Assembly (NCBI RefSeq): GCF_000242635.2
Contig: NC_017770.1
Span: forward strand, 4,042,669-4,106,668
From: Solitalea canadensis DSM 3403
GTDB lineage: Bacteria; Bacteroidota; Bacteroidia; Sphingobacteriales; Sphingobacteriaceae
Length of the DNA: 64,000 nt
Direction: 5' to 3'
The stretch's first letter is position 1, and every line of letters starts with the position of its first letter. Of the stretch, positions 1 through 7,133 are shown piece after piece. The translations under genes and the position numbers were made by a program. The notes under the pieces are model-generated. The model saw only the letters and a program-made list of their open reading frames with translations. It had not been told where the DNA came from and ran no database searches.

Positions 1-106
1 TTATTGCCACGGGCTTGCTTTGGGCTGGTGCCGGAGTTGGCGTTTGGGCATTAACAACGCCAATAAGCGCTATCGATGATATTATTGATAGAAATACTTT
101 TTTCAT
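1..106 (-). CDS. N-terminus of an exported protein, probably a second amidohydrolase (partial)
   Basis: The minus strand carries an ATG at 106-104 followed by an open frame to the window edge. It encodes about 35 residues starting MKKVFLSIISSIALIGVVNA, a classic signal peptide (Lys-Lys, hydrophobic core, VNA cleavage before Gln), then a Pro/Ala-rich linker TPTPAPAQSKPVAI. It starts only 5 bp after the stop of the exported amidohydrolase at 112-3168 and runs the same way, so the two are very probably co-transcribed and translationally close. In Bacteroidota such large amidohydrolases are often followed by a second exported amidohydrolase whose N-terminus looks like this. That identity is inference; the signal peptide and open frame are seen directly. 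Confidence 0.7.
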   Translation of the reverse strand, partial: MKKVFLSIISSIALIGVVNAQTPTPAPAQSKPVAI

Positions 107-111
107 GTTAA

Positions 112-3100
112 TTAATGTTGATTTTCCGAGTGGTCTAAACGATACTGGAAGTTATATTCTGCATCACCTTCATTTCCTCCAAAATGATAGTCAGAATCAC
201 AGTGATAATCGAATGCAATTTCGCTTGAAGGCTTTTGTGTCTTTGCTCCCTTAGATTTTGCTTCAATCATTTTTTGGATAAGGCGAGCCCGTTCTGTTTT
301 TACTTCCTGTTGCATTTGCTTATCCTTCTCGATATCGAAATAGGCAATTCCATCCACAAATGTTTTTTCAGCTTTTGCATAAATAGAAAGTGGATGATTA
401 CTCCACAACACTAAGTCGGCATCTTTTCCAACTTTAACACTGCCTACTTCATTATCAACATGAAGCATTTTTGCCGGGTTAAGTGTCACAAACATCAGCG
501 CTTCTTCTTCAGAAACATTTCCATATTTAACCGCTTTTGCTGCTTCCTGGTTTAAGCGACGCGCCATTTCTGCATCATCTGAATTAAATGCAGTTAACAG
601 ACCCACATTATGCATAATTGCCCCATTATAAGGAATCGCATCTTTCACTTCCATTTTATACGCCCACCAATCAGAAAAGGTAGAACCGGCAGCTCCATGT
701 GCCTTCATTTTATCGGCAACTTTGTAACCTTCCAAAATGTGGGTAAACGTGTTTACTTTGAAACCCATTGAGTCTGCCACATGCATCAACATATTTATTT
801 CCGACTGAACATAAGAGTGACAAGTAATAAATCGTTTTTTGTTCAGAATTTCAACTAAAGCATCTAGCTCTAAATCTCTACGAGGACTCAATCCGTTTTT
901 AGCTTTTGCGGCAGCTTCGTTTAGTTTTTGATATTCCTTAGCCCGTTGAAAAGCATCTGTCATAACCTGCTCAACACCCATACGGGTTTGAGGAAAACGA
1001 TAACGCTGATTTTCGCCCCAGTTTGCTTGTTTAACGTTTTCGCCTAATGCAAACTTGATGAAACCGTCGGACCCTTCAAATTTCAATTCTTCAGGAGCTT
1101 TACCCCAGCGAAGCTTAATCAACTGACTTTGCCCTCCAATCGGGTTAGCAGAGCCGTGCAATAGGTGCGAACTGGTTACTCCTCCAGCCAGCTGACGATA
1201 AATATTGATATCTTCAGAATTAAGCGCATCACCAATTCTAACTTCAGAAGTAACTGCTTGCGTACCTTCATTTACTCCACGAGTAATTGCAATATGTGAA
1301 TGCTCGTCAATAATTCCTGGAGTTAAGTGCTTACCGGTTCCATCTACTACTTTTGCTCCTACAGCTGAGAGATTCTTTCCAACCTGAATAATTTTACCAC
1401 CATCTATTAAGACATCGGTATTTTCTAGTTTCCCTTCTTTTTCGTTGGTCCATACCGTTGCATTTTTGATTAATACCTTTTCTGCTTTAGGTTGTTCGCT
1501 CCAACCGAATGCTACAAATGGATAAGTAACTTTTCCTAAATTCTGATCTGCTTTTTCTGCCTCTTTTTTACCGTTCTCCTTACCGGCTTCTTTCCAATCA
1601 GCAACCCAGTTTACAGAATTTCCATTTGGAAGAACTGCTGTTCCTTTTAACTGAGCAGGCTGACGATTAGCAACATACCCACTTAACGAAACAGCCCCCT
1701 GAGTAAGGTTTTTGAGTGAAAAACTAAGGGTAAGCATGTCGTTTAATCGAGTACTTGTTACCTTGCCTTTAACAGTATCCAATTGAACACTCCACTCCGC
1801 TGCAAAAGGAGAATTTCCTGAAGCAGTTAACTTAACCGGCTGCATCCCATCAATTTTCAACTCATAAACTCCACGAACATCAGCCAATGAGGCATCATTA
1901 ATCACCAATCGCTGACCTTGGGACCAGTTTTCCAAAATCAAATTATCCTTTTTAAATAAGTTTCCTGATGAAATAATAAAGTTAGCGTACATGCCTGTTT
2001 TAAGGCTACCGACTTTATCAGAAACTCTTAATAGCTCTGCAGGTGTTTCTGTAAGTGCTTTTAAAGCCTGCTTTTCAGTTAATCCATATTCAATTGCTTT
2101 CCGGATATTATCCCAAAAATCCTGTCCGTCGCCCGCTGTAATTGCAAACTTTATCCCAGCTTTTTCCAATTGTCCAGGATTGGTTGGTGCCAGCTCCCAA
2201 TTTTTTAACTGAGCAAGACTGATCTGGAGAGCATCATACTGATCCTCCACATCAAACGCTTTAGGAAAATTAACAGGAACAATCAACGACCCGTTTGTAG
2301 CCTTTACATAATCCAACCGTTTGTATTCATCTCCTGCAGATTTGAATATATACTGAATACCAAATTCGTCACCTAATTTATCTGCACGCAACAAATCAAG
2401 GTCGTTATCTACTTCAAATAACTGCGGAATGGCCTGTTGCTTATTTAATTCATCTAAAGAAATATTGTACTCTACCTTGCCTTCATTAGTTTTATACCAA
2501 CGGGCGTCATAATTAGTTTGACGTAACAAAGCGATACATCCCATTAATGAACTTGGGTAATCTTGGGTAGAAGTTCCTTTATTAAAAGAATAATTTGACG
2601 ACGATTTATCTTTTACAATTACTTCATTCTCTTTACCCGCTGCAAGATTTACGAATACTGAAGTCCCCCTCGCTATACCATCCTTGTTAACCACATTCAC
2701 AGCACCGAAACCTAGTTTACGAAGTTCATTTGCTTTTTTCTCATCTACCTGAAAAGTTCTCTCTGCAGAAAACTCAGGGACAATAGCCTCATTCCAGTTA
2801 TAGGCTCCTTTTTTATTAGAAAGGAACTGAGGGTTCCCTCTGAAATTTCTTGCTGTAGCCTTTACTTCCGGCAATCCATAAGCGCTGTATGCATCAATTA
2901 AGGCTGGATAAATATATTTGCCTTGCAAATCTGCAACAACGGCTCCTTTAGGGATGGCTACGTTTGGACCAATGGCCTCAATTTTTTTATCGCGCACTAT
3001 TAACGTGGCGTTTTGTAAGACGGTTTCAGCATTTACCACAATGGTTGCATGGGTAAATGCATACAAATCCGGCCGCTTGTCGTTAACACCATTTACAGGA

Positions 3101-3168
3101 AAAGTTACCTGTGCCATGGCCCAGGTTGAACTTGCCGTAATCAATGCAATGAGTAAACTTTTCTTCAT
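112..3168 (-). CDS. exported double-domain amidohydrolase (imidazolonepropionase/dihydroorotase-like fold)
   Basis: 1018 residues with signal peptide MKKSLLIALITASSTWAMAQ, so periplasmic or surface exposed. The protein contains two amidohydrolase-like halves. The C-terminal half (from about residue 570) has the composite beta-sandwich start (VLIKNATVWTNEKEGKLENT), the metal-binding HxH in GIIDEHSHIAI, later His residues (ITCHSY, THILEG), an Asp in FNSDDAEM and the closing VGSVKVGKDADLVLW motif, and is probably catalytic. The N-terminal half has the same frame (ATIVVNAETVLQNATLIVRD...YIYPALIDAYSAYG, then VGSLKTGMYANFII) but the HxH is replaced by YSAYG, so it looks degenerate. Substrate unknown; peptidase or cyclic-amidase roles are possible. 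First gene of a likely two-gene operon with the partial gene at 1-106. Confidence 0.85.
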   Translation of the reverse strand: MKKSLLIALITASSTWAMAQVTFPVNGVNDKRPDLYAFTHATIVVNAETVLQNATLIVRDKKIEAIGPNVAIPKGAVVADLQGKYIYPALIDAYSAYGLPEVKATARNFRGNPQFLSNKKGAYNWNEAIVPEFSAERTFQVDEKKANELRKLGFGAVNVVNKDGIARGTSVFVNLAAGKENEVIVKDKSSSNYSFNKGTSTQDYPSSLMGCIALLRQTNYDARWYKTNEGKVEYNISLDELNKQQAIPQLFEVDNDLDLLRADKLGDEFGIQYIFKSAGDEYKRLDYVKATNGSLIVPVNFPKAFDVEDQYDALQISLAQLKNWELAPTNPGQLEKAGIKFAITAGDGQDFWDNIRKAIEYGLTEKQALKALTETPAELLRVSDKVGSLKTGMYANFIISSGNLFKKDNLILENWSQGQRLVINDASLADVRGVYELKIDGMQPVKLTASGNSPFAAEWSVQLDTVKGKVTSTRLNDMLTLSFSLKNLTQGAVSLSGYVANRQPAQLKGTAVLPNGNSVNWVADWKEAGKENGKKEAEKADQNLGKVTYPFVAFGWSEQPKAEKVLIKNATVWTNEKEGKLENTDVLIDGGKIIQVGKNLSAVGAKVVDGTGKHLTPGIIDEHSHIAITRGVNEGTQAVTSEVRIGDALNSEDINIYRQLAGGVTSSHLLHGSANPIGGQSQLIKLRWGKAPEELKFEGSDGFIKFALGENVKQANWGENQRYRFPQTRMGVEQVMTDAFQRAKEYQKLNEAAAKAKNGLSPRRDLELDALVEILNKKRFITCHSYVQSEINMLMHVADSMGFKVNTFTHILEGYKVADKMKAHGAAGSTFSDWWAYKMEVKDAIPYNGAIMHNVGLLTAFNSDDAEMARRLNQEAAKAVKYGNVSEEEALMFVTLNPAKMLHVDNEVGSVKVGKDADLVLWSNHPLSIYAKAEKTFVDGIAYFDIEKDKQMQQEVKTERARLIQKMIEAKSKGAKTQKPSSEIAFDYHCDSDYHFGGNEGDAEYNFQYRLDHSENQH

Positions 3169-3291
3169 ATAACAATATTTTATAAGACCTAAAGTAATTA
3201 TTTACAAAATGAAATTTTGATTTTTTAACTGTCATTTTTCAGCTGGTCTTTAACATCTTTGATACTAGTAGCCACTCTCATCAGTAAACTG

Positions 3292-3299
3292 TATATTTG
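3292..3299 (+). promoter_or_regulatory. candidate -7 element for the membrane protein gene
   Basis: TATATTTG matches the Bacteroidota -7 consensus TAnnTTTG and lies 21 bp before the ATG at 3321. No well-spaced TTTG/TTG -33 element is visible, so this is a moderate call. Confidence 0.4.
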
Positions 3300-3320
3300 G
3301 CTGAATTAAATTCATAAAAT

Positions 3321-3764
3321 ATGTATACCGGACTATTACATCTTCACTCTTTTATGCGCTGGATAGCGCTGATTCTGCTGATCATTGCAGTAGTAAAAGC
3401 TGTTAGCGCATGGAATAATAGCAGCAAGCTTTATACAGAAGGAAATCGCAAATTAAATTTGTTTACCTTAATCTCTGTTCACTTACAGTTGGTTATAGGC
3501 TTTGTACTTTATTTCGTAAGTCCTAAAGTTCAATTTGGTGCTTCTACAATGAAAGATGCTCTTATCCGTTACTTTTCGGTTGAACATGCATTTATGATGA
3601 TTATCGCAATTGTATTGATCACAATCGGATACTCAAAAGCTAAACGTCTTGAAATCGGTTTCGAAAAACACAAAAAGATAGCTGTGTTCTATGGACTTGG
3701 TTTATTGGTAATTTTAGTGAGCCTTGCATTAGCACCTTATAACATTATTACCAAGCTTTATTAA
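3321..3764 (+). CDS. four-helix integral membrane protein, cytochrome b-like of Bacteroidota
   Basis: 147 residues with four predicted membrane helices (about 10-28, 48-66, 88-105, 122-140). Histidines sit at or near helix ends (LHLHSFMRW, SVHLQLVIGF, VEHAFMM), a pattern seen in a Bacteroidota family usually labelled cytochrome B or hypothetical membrane protein. Heme binding is only inferred from the histidines. Stands alone, divergent from the amidohydrolase operon and upstream of the trp leader on the same strand. Confidence 0.65.
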   Translation: MYTGLLHLHSFMRWIALILLIIAVVKAVSAWNNSSKLYTEGNRKLNLFTLISVHLQLVIGFVLYFVSPKVQFGASTMKDALIRYFSVEHAFMMIIAIVLITIGYSKAKRLEIGFEKHKKIAVFYGLGLLVILVSLALAPYNIITKLY

Positions 3765-3807
3765 ATTTTATTTGGAAAGCTCGTTTGAGTTTTTCATTTT
3801 TGAATCC

Positions 3808-3858
3808 ATGAACAAAATCAACTCAAATAATTTTGCCTGGTGGCGTTGCAATAATTAA
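3808..3858 (+). CDS. trpL: trp operon leader peptide with tandem Trp codons
   Basis: A 16-codon frame reads MNKINSNNFAWWRCNN and stops with TAA. Two adjacent Trp codons (TGG TGG, 3838-3843) in a 16-residue peptide, located 185 bp before trpE and followed by a terminator with a complementary upstream segment, identify it as the sensor peptide of a ribosome-mediated attenuator. When charged tRNA-Trp is scarce, the ribosome should stall at these codons. The frame is directly visible; translation and function are inferred from the classical trp attenuation mechanism. Confidence 0.85.
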   Translation: MNKINSNNFAWWRCNN

Positions 3859-3927
3859 TTGCGACAAGGGCTTTTATTTGAGTTTATGATATAACCATCA
3901 CAATAAGATATTATGAAGCTTGTCGCA
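3820..3927 (+). promoter_or_regulatory. trp attenuator: alternative RNA pairings (leader stem and antiterminator)
   Basis: Two mutually relevant pairings are exact. (i) AACTCAAATAA at 3820-3830, inside the leader peptide frame, is the perfect complement of TTATTTGAGTT at 3874-3884. (ii) TGCGACAAG at 3860-3868, just behind the leader stop codon, is the perfect 9-bp complement of CTTGTCGCA at 3919-3927, the 5' arm of the terminator. A ribosome stalled on the Trp codons would cover segment (i), keep it unpaired and favour pairing (ii), which destroys the terminator. A ribosome that finishes the peptide would sit over the stop and segment 3860-3868 and let the terminator form. The logic is inference; the complementarities are seen in the sequence. 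Confidence 0.8.
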
Positions 3928-3945
3928 CTGCGGCAAGCTTTTTTT
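3916..3945 (+). terminator. intrinsic terminator of the trp attenuator
   Basis: AAGCTTGTCGC, loop ACT, GCGGCAAGCTT: an 11-bp stem with one G-U pair, followed by a T run through 3945. It lies 98 bp before the trpE start and its 5' arm overlaps the antiterminator pairing, so it is a conditional terminator rather than the end of the upstream gene. Confidence 0.85.
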
Positions 3946-4042
3946 ATGCTCTTTCCGCAGCAACGAGTAATAGTAATTTGTTATTGATGAATTAGTTAAC
4001 AGATTTAAAACATTTTCTTCAATCAACAGAAAAAACACAATT

Positions 4043-5452
4043 ATGAACTATAGATCAGAAACAACCTTTAAAAAACTATTAGCAGATACGGCCACTCCGG
4101 TTAGTATTTACCTGCGTTTACGGGATGAGTTTCCTAACAGCGTACTGCTTGAAAGCTCAGATTACCATACCCGACAAAACAGCATGTCTTACATCTGTTG
4201 CAACTCCGTAGCAGAAGTAAGAATTGAAGACGGAATTTATACAGAACAGTTTCCGGATGGCTCATCCACTCGTTTCAGTGCAGCTGAAGAGAGTATTACC
4301 AAACGTTTAACTGCATTTTGTAATCGGTTTGAGTATGATAATACACATAAGTTCAACTTTATAACTAACGGACTTTTTGGTTATTTTAATTACGAAATGA
4401 TTGAGCATTTTGAAGACATTAAGCTTCATAGCGCTCCCCGACCAGAACGAAAAACACCTGAATTATTATACAATGTTTACCAGATTGTAATTGCCATCAA
4501 TCACTTCAAAAACGAATTATACATTTTCAATCACAACTATGCTGATCATCAAAGCAAAACAAGTATTGAGCGCATTGAATACTTAATTCGTAATAAAGAT
4601 TTTCCTCAATATAAGTTTAAGGCATTAAACCATGAAACCTCTAATTTTACAGATGAAGAGTTTCTGTCGGTATTAGAAAAAGCCCAGAATAATGTATATC
4701 GTGGTGACGTTTTCCAAATTCAGATATCAAGGAGTTTTTCTCAAGAGTTTCAAGGCGATGATTTCAATGTTTACCGTGCATTGCGTTCGATCAACCCTTC
4801 TCCATACCTGTTTTACTTTGATTATGGAAACTTCAAACTTTTTGGTTCTTCACCGGAAATCCAACTTGGAATTAAAAATGGAGTAGCCTCTATCCACCCT
4901 ATTGCAGGCACGTTTAGAAGAACCGGAGATGACGCCGCAGATGCAGAATTAGCTGAAAAACTAAAACAAGATCCGAAAGAAAACGCCGAACATGTAATGT
5001 TGGTTGATTTGGCTCGGAACGACTTAAGCAGACATTGCGACCATGTTAAGGTTGATCGCTTCTGTGAAATTCAGTATTACTCTCACGTAATTCACCTTGT
5101 ATCGGCTGTCACCGGAAAACTTAAAAAACATACTGAACCGTTAAATGTGGTTGCCGATACTTTTCCGGCAGGTACACTATCAGGTGCGCCAAAATATCGT
5201 TCAATGCAATTAATTGATGAATACGAAAACGGACAACGTGGTTTCTACAGCGGTGCGATTGGCTTCTTAGGCTTTAACGGAGAGTTTAACCATGCCATTA
5301 TGATCCGTACCTTTATGAGTAAAAACAACACCTTAAACTACCAGGCTGCTGCGGGAGTTGTTGCAGACTCGGTATTAACGAGTGAACGCCAGGAGGTATA
5401 TAACAAGATGGCCGCATTGAAAAAAGCAATTGAATTGGCGGAGGAAATATAA
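4043..5452 (+). CDS. trpE: anthranilate synthase component I
   Basis: 469 residues, the usual TrpE length. It converts chorismate plus ammonia to anthranilate, with ammonia supplied by TrpG. The N-terminal half carries LLESSD, the conserved site for tryptophan feedback inhibition. The C-terminal chorismate-binding half shows HPIAGTFRRTGDD, HVMLVDLARNDLSR, SHVIHLVSAVTG, FPAGTLSGAPK and the final AAAGVVADS...E motif. The LLES motif and the trp leader in front separate it from aminodeoxychorismate synthase PabB. First structural gene of the leader-controlled unit; trpG follows after 119 bp. Confidence 0.95.
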   Translation: MNYRSETTFKKLLADTATPVSIYLRLRDEFPNSVLLESSDYHTRQNSMSYICCNSVAEVRIEDGIYTEQFPDGSSTRFSAAEESITKRLTAFCNRFEYDNTHKFNFITNGLFGYFNYEMIEHFEDIKLHSAPRPERKTPELLYNVYQIVIAINHFKNELYIFNHNYADHQSKTSIERIEYLIRNKDFPQYKFKALNHETSNFTDEEFLSVLEKAQNNVYRGDVFQIQISRSFSQEFQGDDFNVYRALRSINPSPYLFYFDYGNFKLFGSSPEIQLGIKNGVASIHPIAGTFRRTGDDAADAELAEKLKQDPKENAEHVMLVDLARNDLSRHCDHVKVDRFCEIQYYSHVIHLVSAVTGKLKKHTEPLNVVADTFPAGTLSGAPKYRSMQLIDEYENGQRGFYSGAIGFLGFNGEFNHAIMIRTFMSKNNTLNYQAAAGVVADSVLTSERQEVYNKMAALKKAIELAEEI

Positions 5453-5507
5453 CACCTCACCCGGCCTTCCTCAAGGAGAGGAGTACTTAGCAAACGGGAA
5501 TGGCTTA

Positions 5508-5561
5508 GGTGTAATCACACAAGCAATCAGTGTAATCCACTCAAATAATCGGTGTAATCAC
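5508..5561 (+). repeat. three phased GTGTAATC repeats between trpE and trpG
   Basis: GTGTAATC begins at 5509, 5530 and 5552, spaced 21 and 22 bp, in the longer forms ggtgtaatcac, cagtgtaatccac and cggtgtaatcac. The spacing equals two helical turns. The preceding sequence (5453-5500) is GC-richer than its surroundings and non-coding. A protein-binding array or a relic of intergenic repeat words are both possible. Confidence 0.55.
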
Positions 5562-5571
5562 ATAAAAAACA

Positions 5572-6141
5572 ATGAAAATATTAATTCTAGATAATTACGA
5601 TTCGTTTACTTACAACCTAGTTCATTTGGTTGAAGAAATTGGGATCGGTGAAGTTTCTGTATTCAGAAACGATAAGATCTCATTAGCTGATGTGGCTAAT
5701 TATGACAAAATAATTCTTTCTCCTGGTCCGGGTTTACCGGAAGAAGCAGGGATTATGCCTCAGCTGATTAAAGAATATGCGGGCAAAAAACCGATTTTCG
5801 GCGTTTGCTTAGGTCATCAGGCAATTGGCGAAGCTTTTGGAGCAAAACTTTTTAATTTATCACGTGTACTACATGGTGTTGCTTCACCCATCAACATTAC
5901 AGATGCTAATGAACTTATTTTCAAAAATGTTCCTCAAGGTGTAAATATTGGTCATTATCATTCTTGGGCTGTTGCGAATGAGGATTTGCCTGATACATTA
6001 ACCGTTACTGCGGTTTCTGGTGATGGGACAATTATGGCAATGCGCCATAAAGAGTTTGACGTATGCGGTGTTCAGTTTCATCCCGAATCTGTATTAACGG
6101 AGCATGGTAGAACGATGCTTGAAAACTGGTTGAAAAATTAA
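5572..6141 (+). CDS. trpG: anthranilate synthase component II, glutamine amidotransferase
   Basis: 189 residues, a class I glutamine amidotransferase that hydrolyses glutamine and passes ammonia to TrpE. Seen: N-terminal MKILILDNYDSFTYN, oxyanion segment SPGPGLPEEAG, nucleophile Cys79 in GVCLGHQAIGEAFG and the His-Glu pair in VQFHPESVLTEHG. Could also serve folate synthesis (PabA role), as in many bacteria with one amidotransferase. Only 7 bp separates its stop from trpC. Confidence 0.93.
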   Translation: MKILILDNYDSFTYNLVHLVEEIGIGEVSVFRNDKISLADVANYDKIILSPGPGLPEEAGIMPQLIKEYAGKKPIFGVCLGHQAIGEAFGAKLFNLSRVLHGVASPINITDANELIFKNVPQGVNIGHYHSWAVANEDLPDTLTVTAVSGDGTIMAMRHKEFDVCGVQFHPESVLTEHGRTMLENWLKN

Positions 6142-6148
6142 CAAAAAA

Positions 6149-6943
6149 ATGACCATTCTTGATAAAATAGTTGCCCGGAAACGGGAAGAGATAATTGAAA
6201 ACAAAGCGCGCGTTTCAACTGATGAACTGGAGCAGGCTGAGTTTTTTGACCGCAAATGTTATTCATTGCGGGAAGCATTAACTCAACCCGATAAAGTGGG
6301 CATTATTGCTGAATTCAAACGCAGATCGCCTTCGAAAGGAATTTTAAACGCAACTGCTGATGTGGTGGAAACCACACAAGGTTATGTAAATTCAGGAGCA
6401 TCGGTGCTTTCCATTTTAACAGATATCGACTTTTTTAATGGCAGCAACGAAAATGTAATAAAAGCACGCAGAGCTAATGAAGTTCCTATCCTAAGAAAAG
6501 ATTTCATTGTTGATGAATATCAGATTCTGGAAGCAAAGGCTATTGGAGCCGATGTTATTTTGCTTATTGCCGCTTGCCTTAATCCTGAAGAACTGAAAAG
6601 ATTAGGCGCATTTACGCATAGCTTAGGAATGAGTGTTTTGTTAGAAGTACACGATAAGGAAGAATTATTACGAAGCATTAATCCGCATATTGACGCTATT
6701 GGTGTTAACAATCGTAACCTTGCCACTTTTAATGTAGATGTACAAACATCATTCGAACTAGCAGACCTCATACCAAATGATTTCGTCAAGGTTTCTGAAA
6801 GCGCCCTGTCACAAGCCCAAACCATTATCGACCTTAAAAAGGCCGGATTCGGTGGCTTCCTGATCGGCGAAACGTTTATGAAAACTAATGATCCCGCGAA
6901 GGCATGTAAGGAGTTTGTGGAGGAAGTAAAGAACCTATCATAA
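6149..6943 (+). CDS. trpC: indole-3-glycerol-phosphate synthase
   Basis: 264 residues, TIM-barrel enzyme that closes the indole ring from carboxyphenylamino-deoxyribulose phosphate. Motifs in order: IIAEFKRRSPSKGIL (catalytic Glu and Lys), PILRKDFIVDEYQI, VLLEVHDKEEL, IGVNNRNL, KVSESALS, GGFLIGETFM. It sits directly behind trpG where trpD (phosphoribosyltransferase) would usually come first, and trpF, trpB and trpA do not follow, so the pathway genes are split in this genome. Probably under the same leader control as trpE. Confidence 0.93.
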   Translation: MTILDKIVARKREEIIENKARVSTDELEQAEFFDRKCYSLREALTQPDKVGIIAEFKRRSPSKGILNATADVVETTQGYVNSGASVLSILTDIDFFNGSNENVIKARRANEVPILRKDFIVDEYQILEAKAIGADVILLIAACLNPEELKRLGAFTHSLGMSVLLEVHDKEELLRSINPHIDAIGVNNRNLATFNVDVQTSFELADLIPNDFVKVSESALSQAQTIIDLKKAGFGGFLIGETFMKTNDPAKACKEFVEEVKNLS

Positions 6944-6955
6944 GGACCATAGTAC

Positions 6956-7049
6956 ATTTATAACGTTTTATAATATCCGTAAATCAGCTAAAAGTTTACA
7001 TGGGGTTTTAAGTCTATAGTTCGTAAACAATTATAAAACGTTTTATAAT
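6956..7049. repeat. 20-bp perfect palindrome and a half-degenerate copy
   Basis: attataaaacgttttataat at 7030-7049 is an exact 20-bp palindrome. A related site, atttataacgttttataat, lies at 6956-6974 just after the trpC stop. Between and behind them are permuted short words (actatggact, ggaccatgga at 7063-7095). Two similar palindromes in a 190-bp gene gap suggest an operator pair for a dimeric regulator or a decayed mobile-repeat unit. There is no T run, so they do not look like terminators. Confidence 0.5.
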
Positions 7050-7107
7050 CAGGCAGTAAAGAGACTATGGACTTTGGACCATGGACTATGGACTGTAATT
7101 TTTTCCG

Positions 7108-7115
7108 TAACTTTG
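7108..7115 (+). promoter_or_regulatory. candidate -7 element of hflX
   Basis: TAACTTTG fits TAnnTTTG and lies 18 bp before the ATG at 7134. It falls inside the 5' extension that a TTG start at 7074 would give, which argues for 7134 as the true start. No clear -33 element at 19-21 bp. Confidence 0.5.
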
Positions 7116-7133
7116 CACCCTCTAAAATTATTG

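Noticed and set aside
15-254. Plus-strand frame of 79 codons at the left edge
   Set aside because: Overlaps two well-supported minus-strand genes; it is the antisense of a signal peptide and of an amidohydrolase C-terminus.
5508-5561. Three short repeats as a CRISPR-like array
   Set aside because: Repeats are 8-11 bp with 13-bp spacing and no cas genes; far from CRISPR dimensions.
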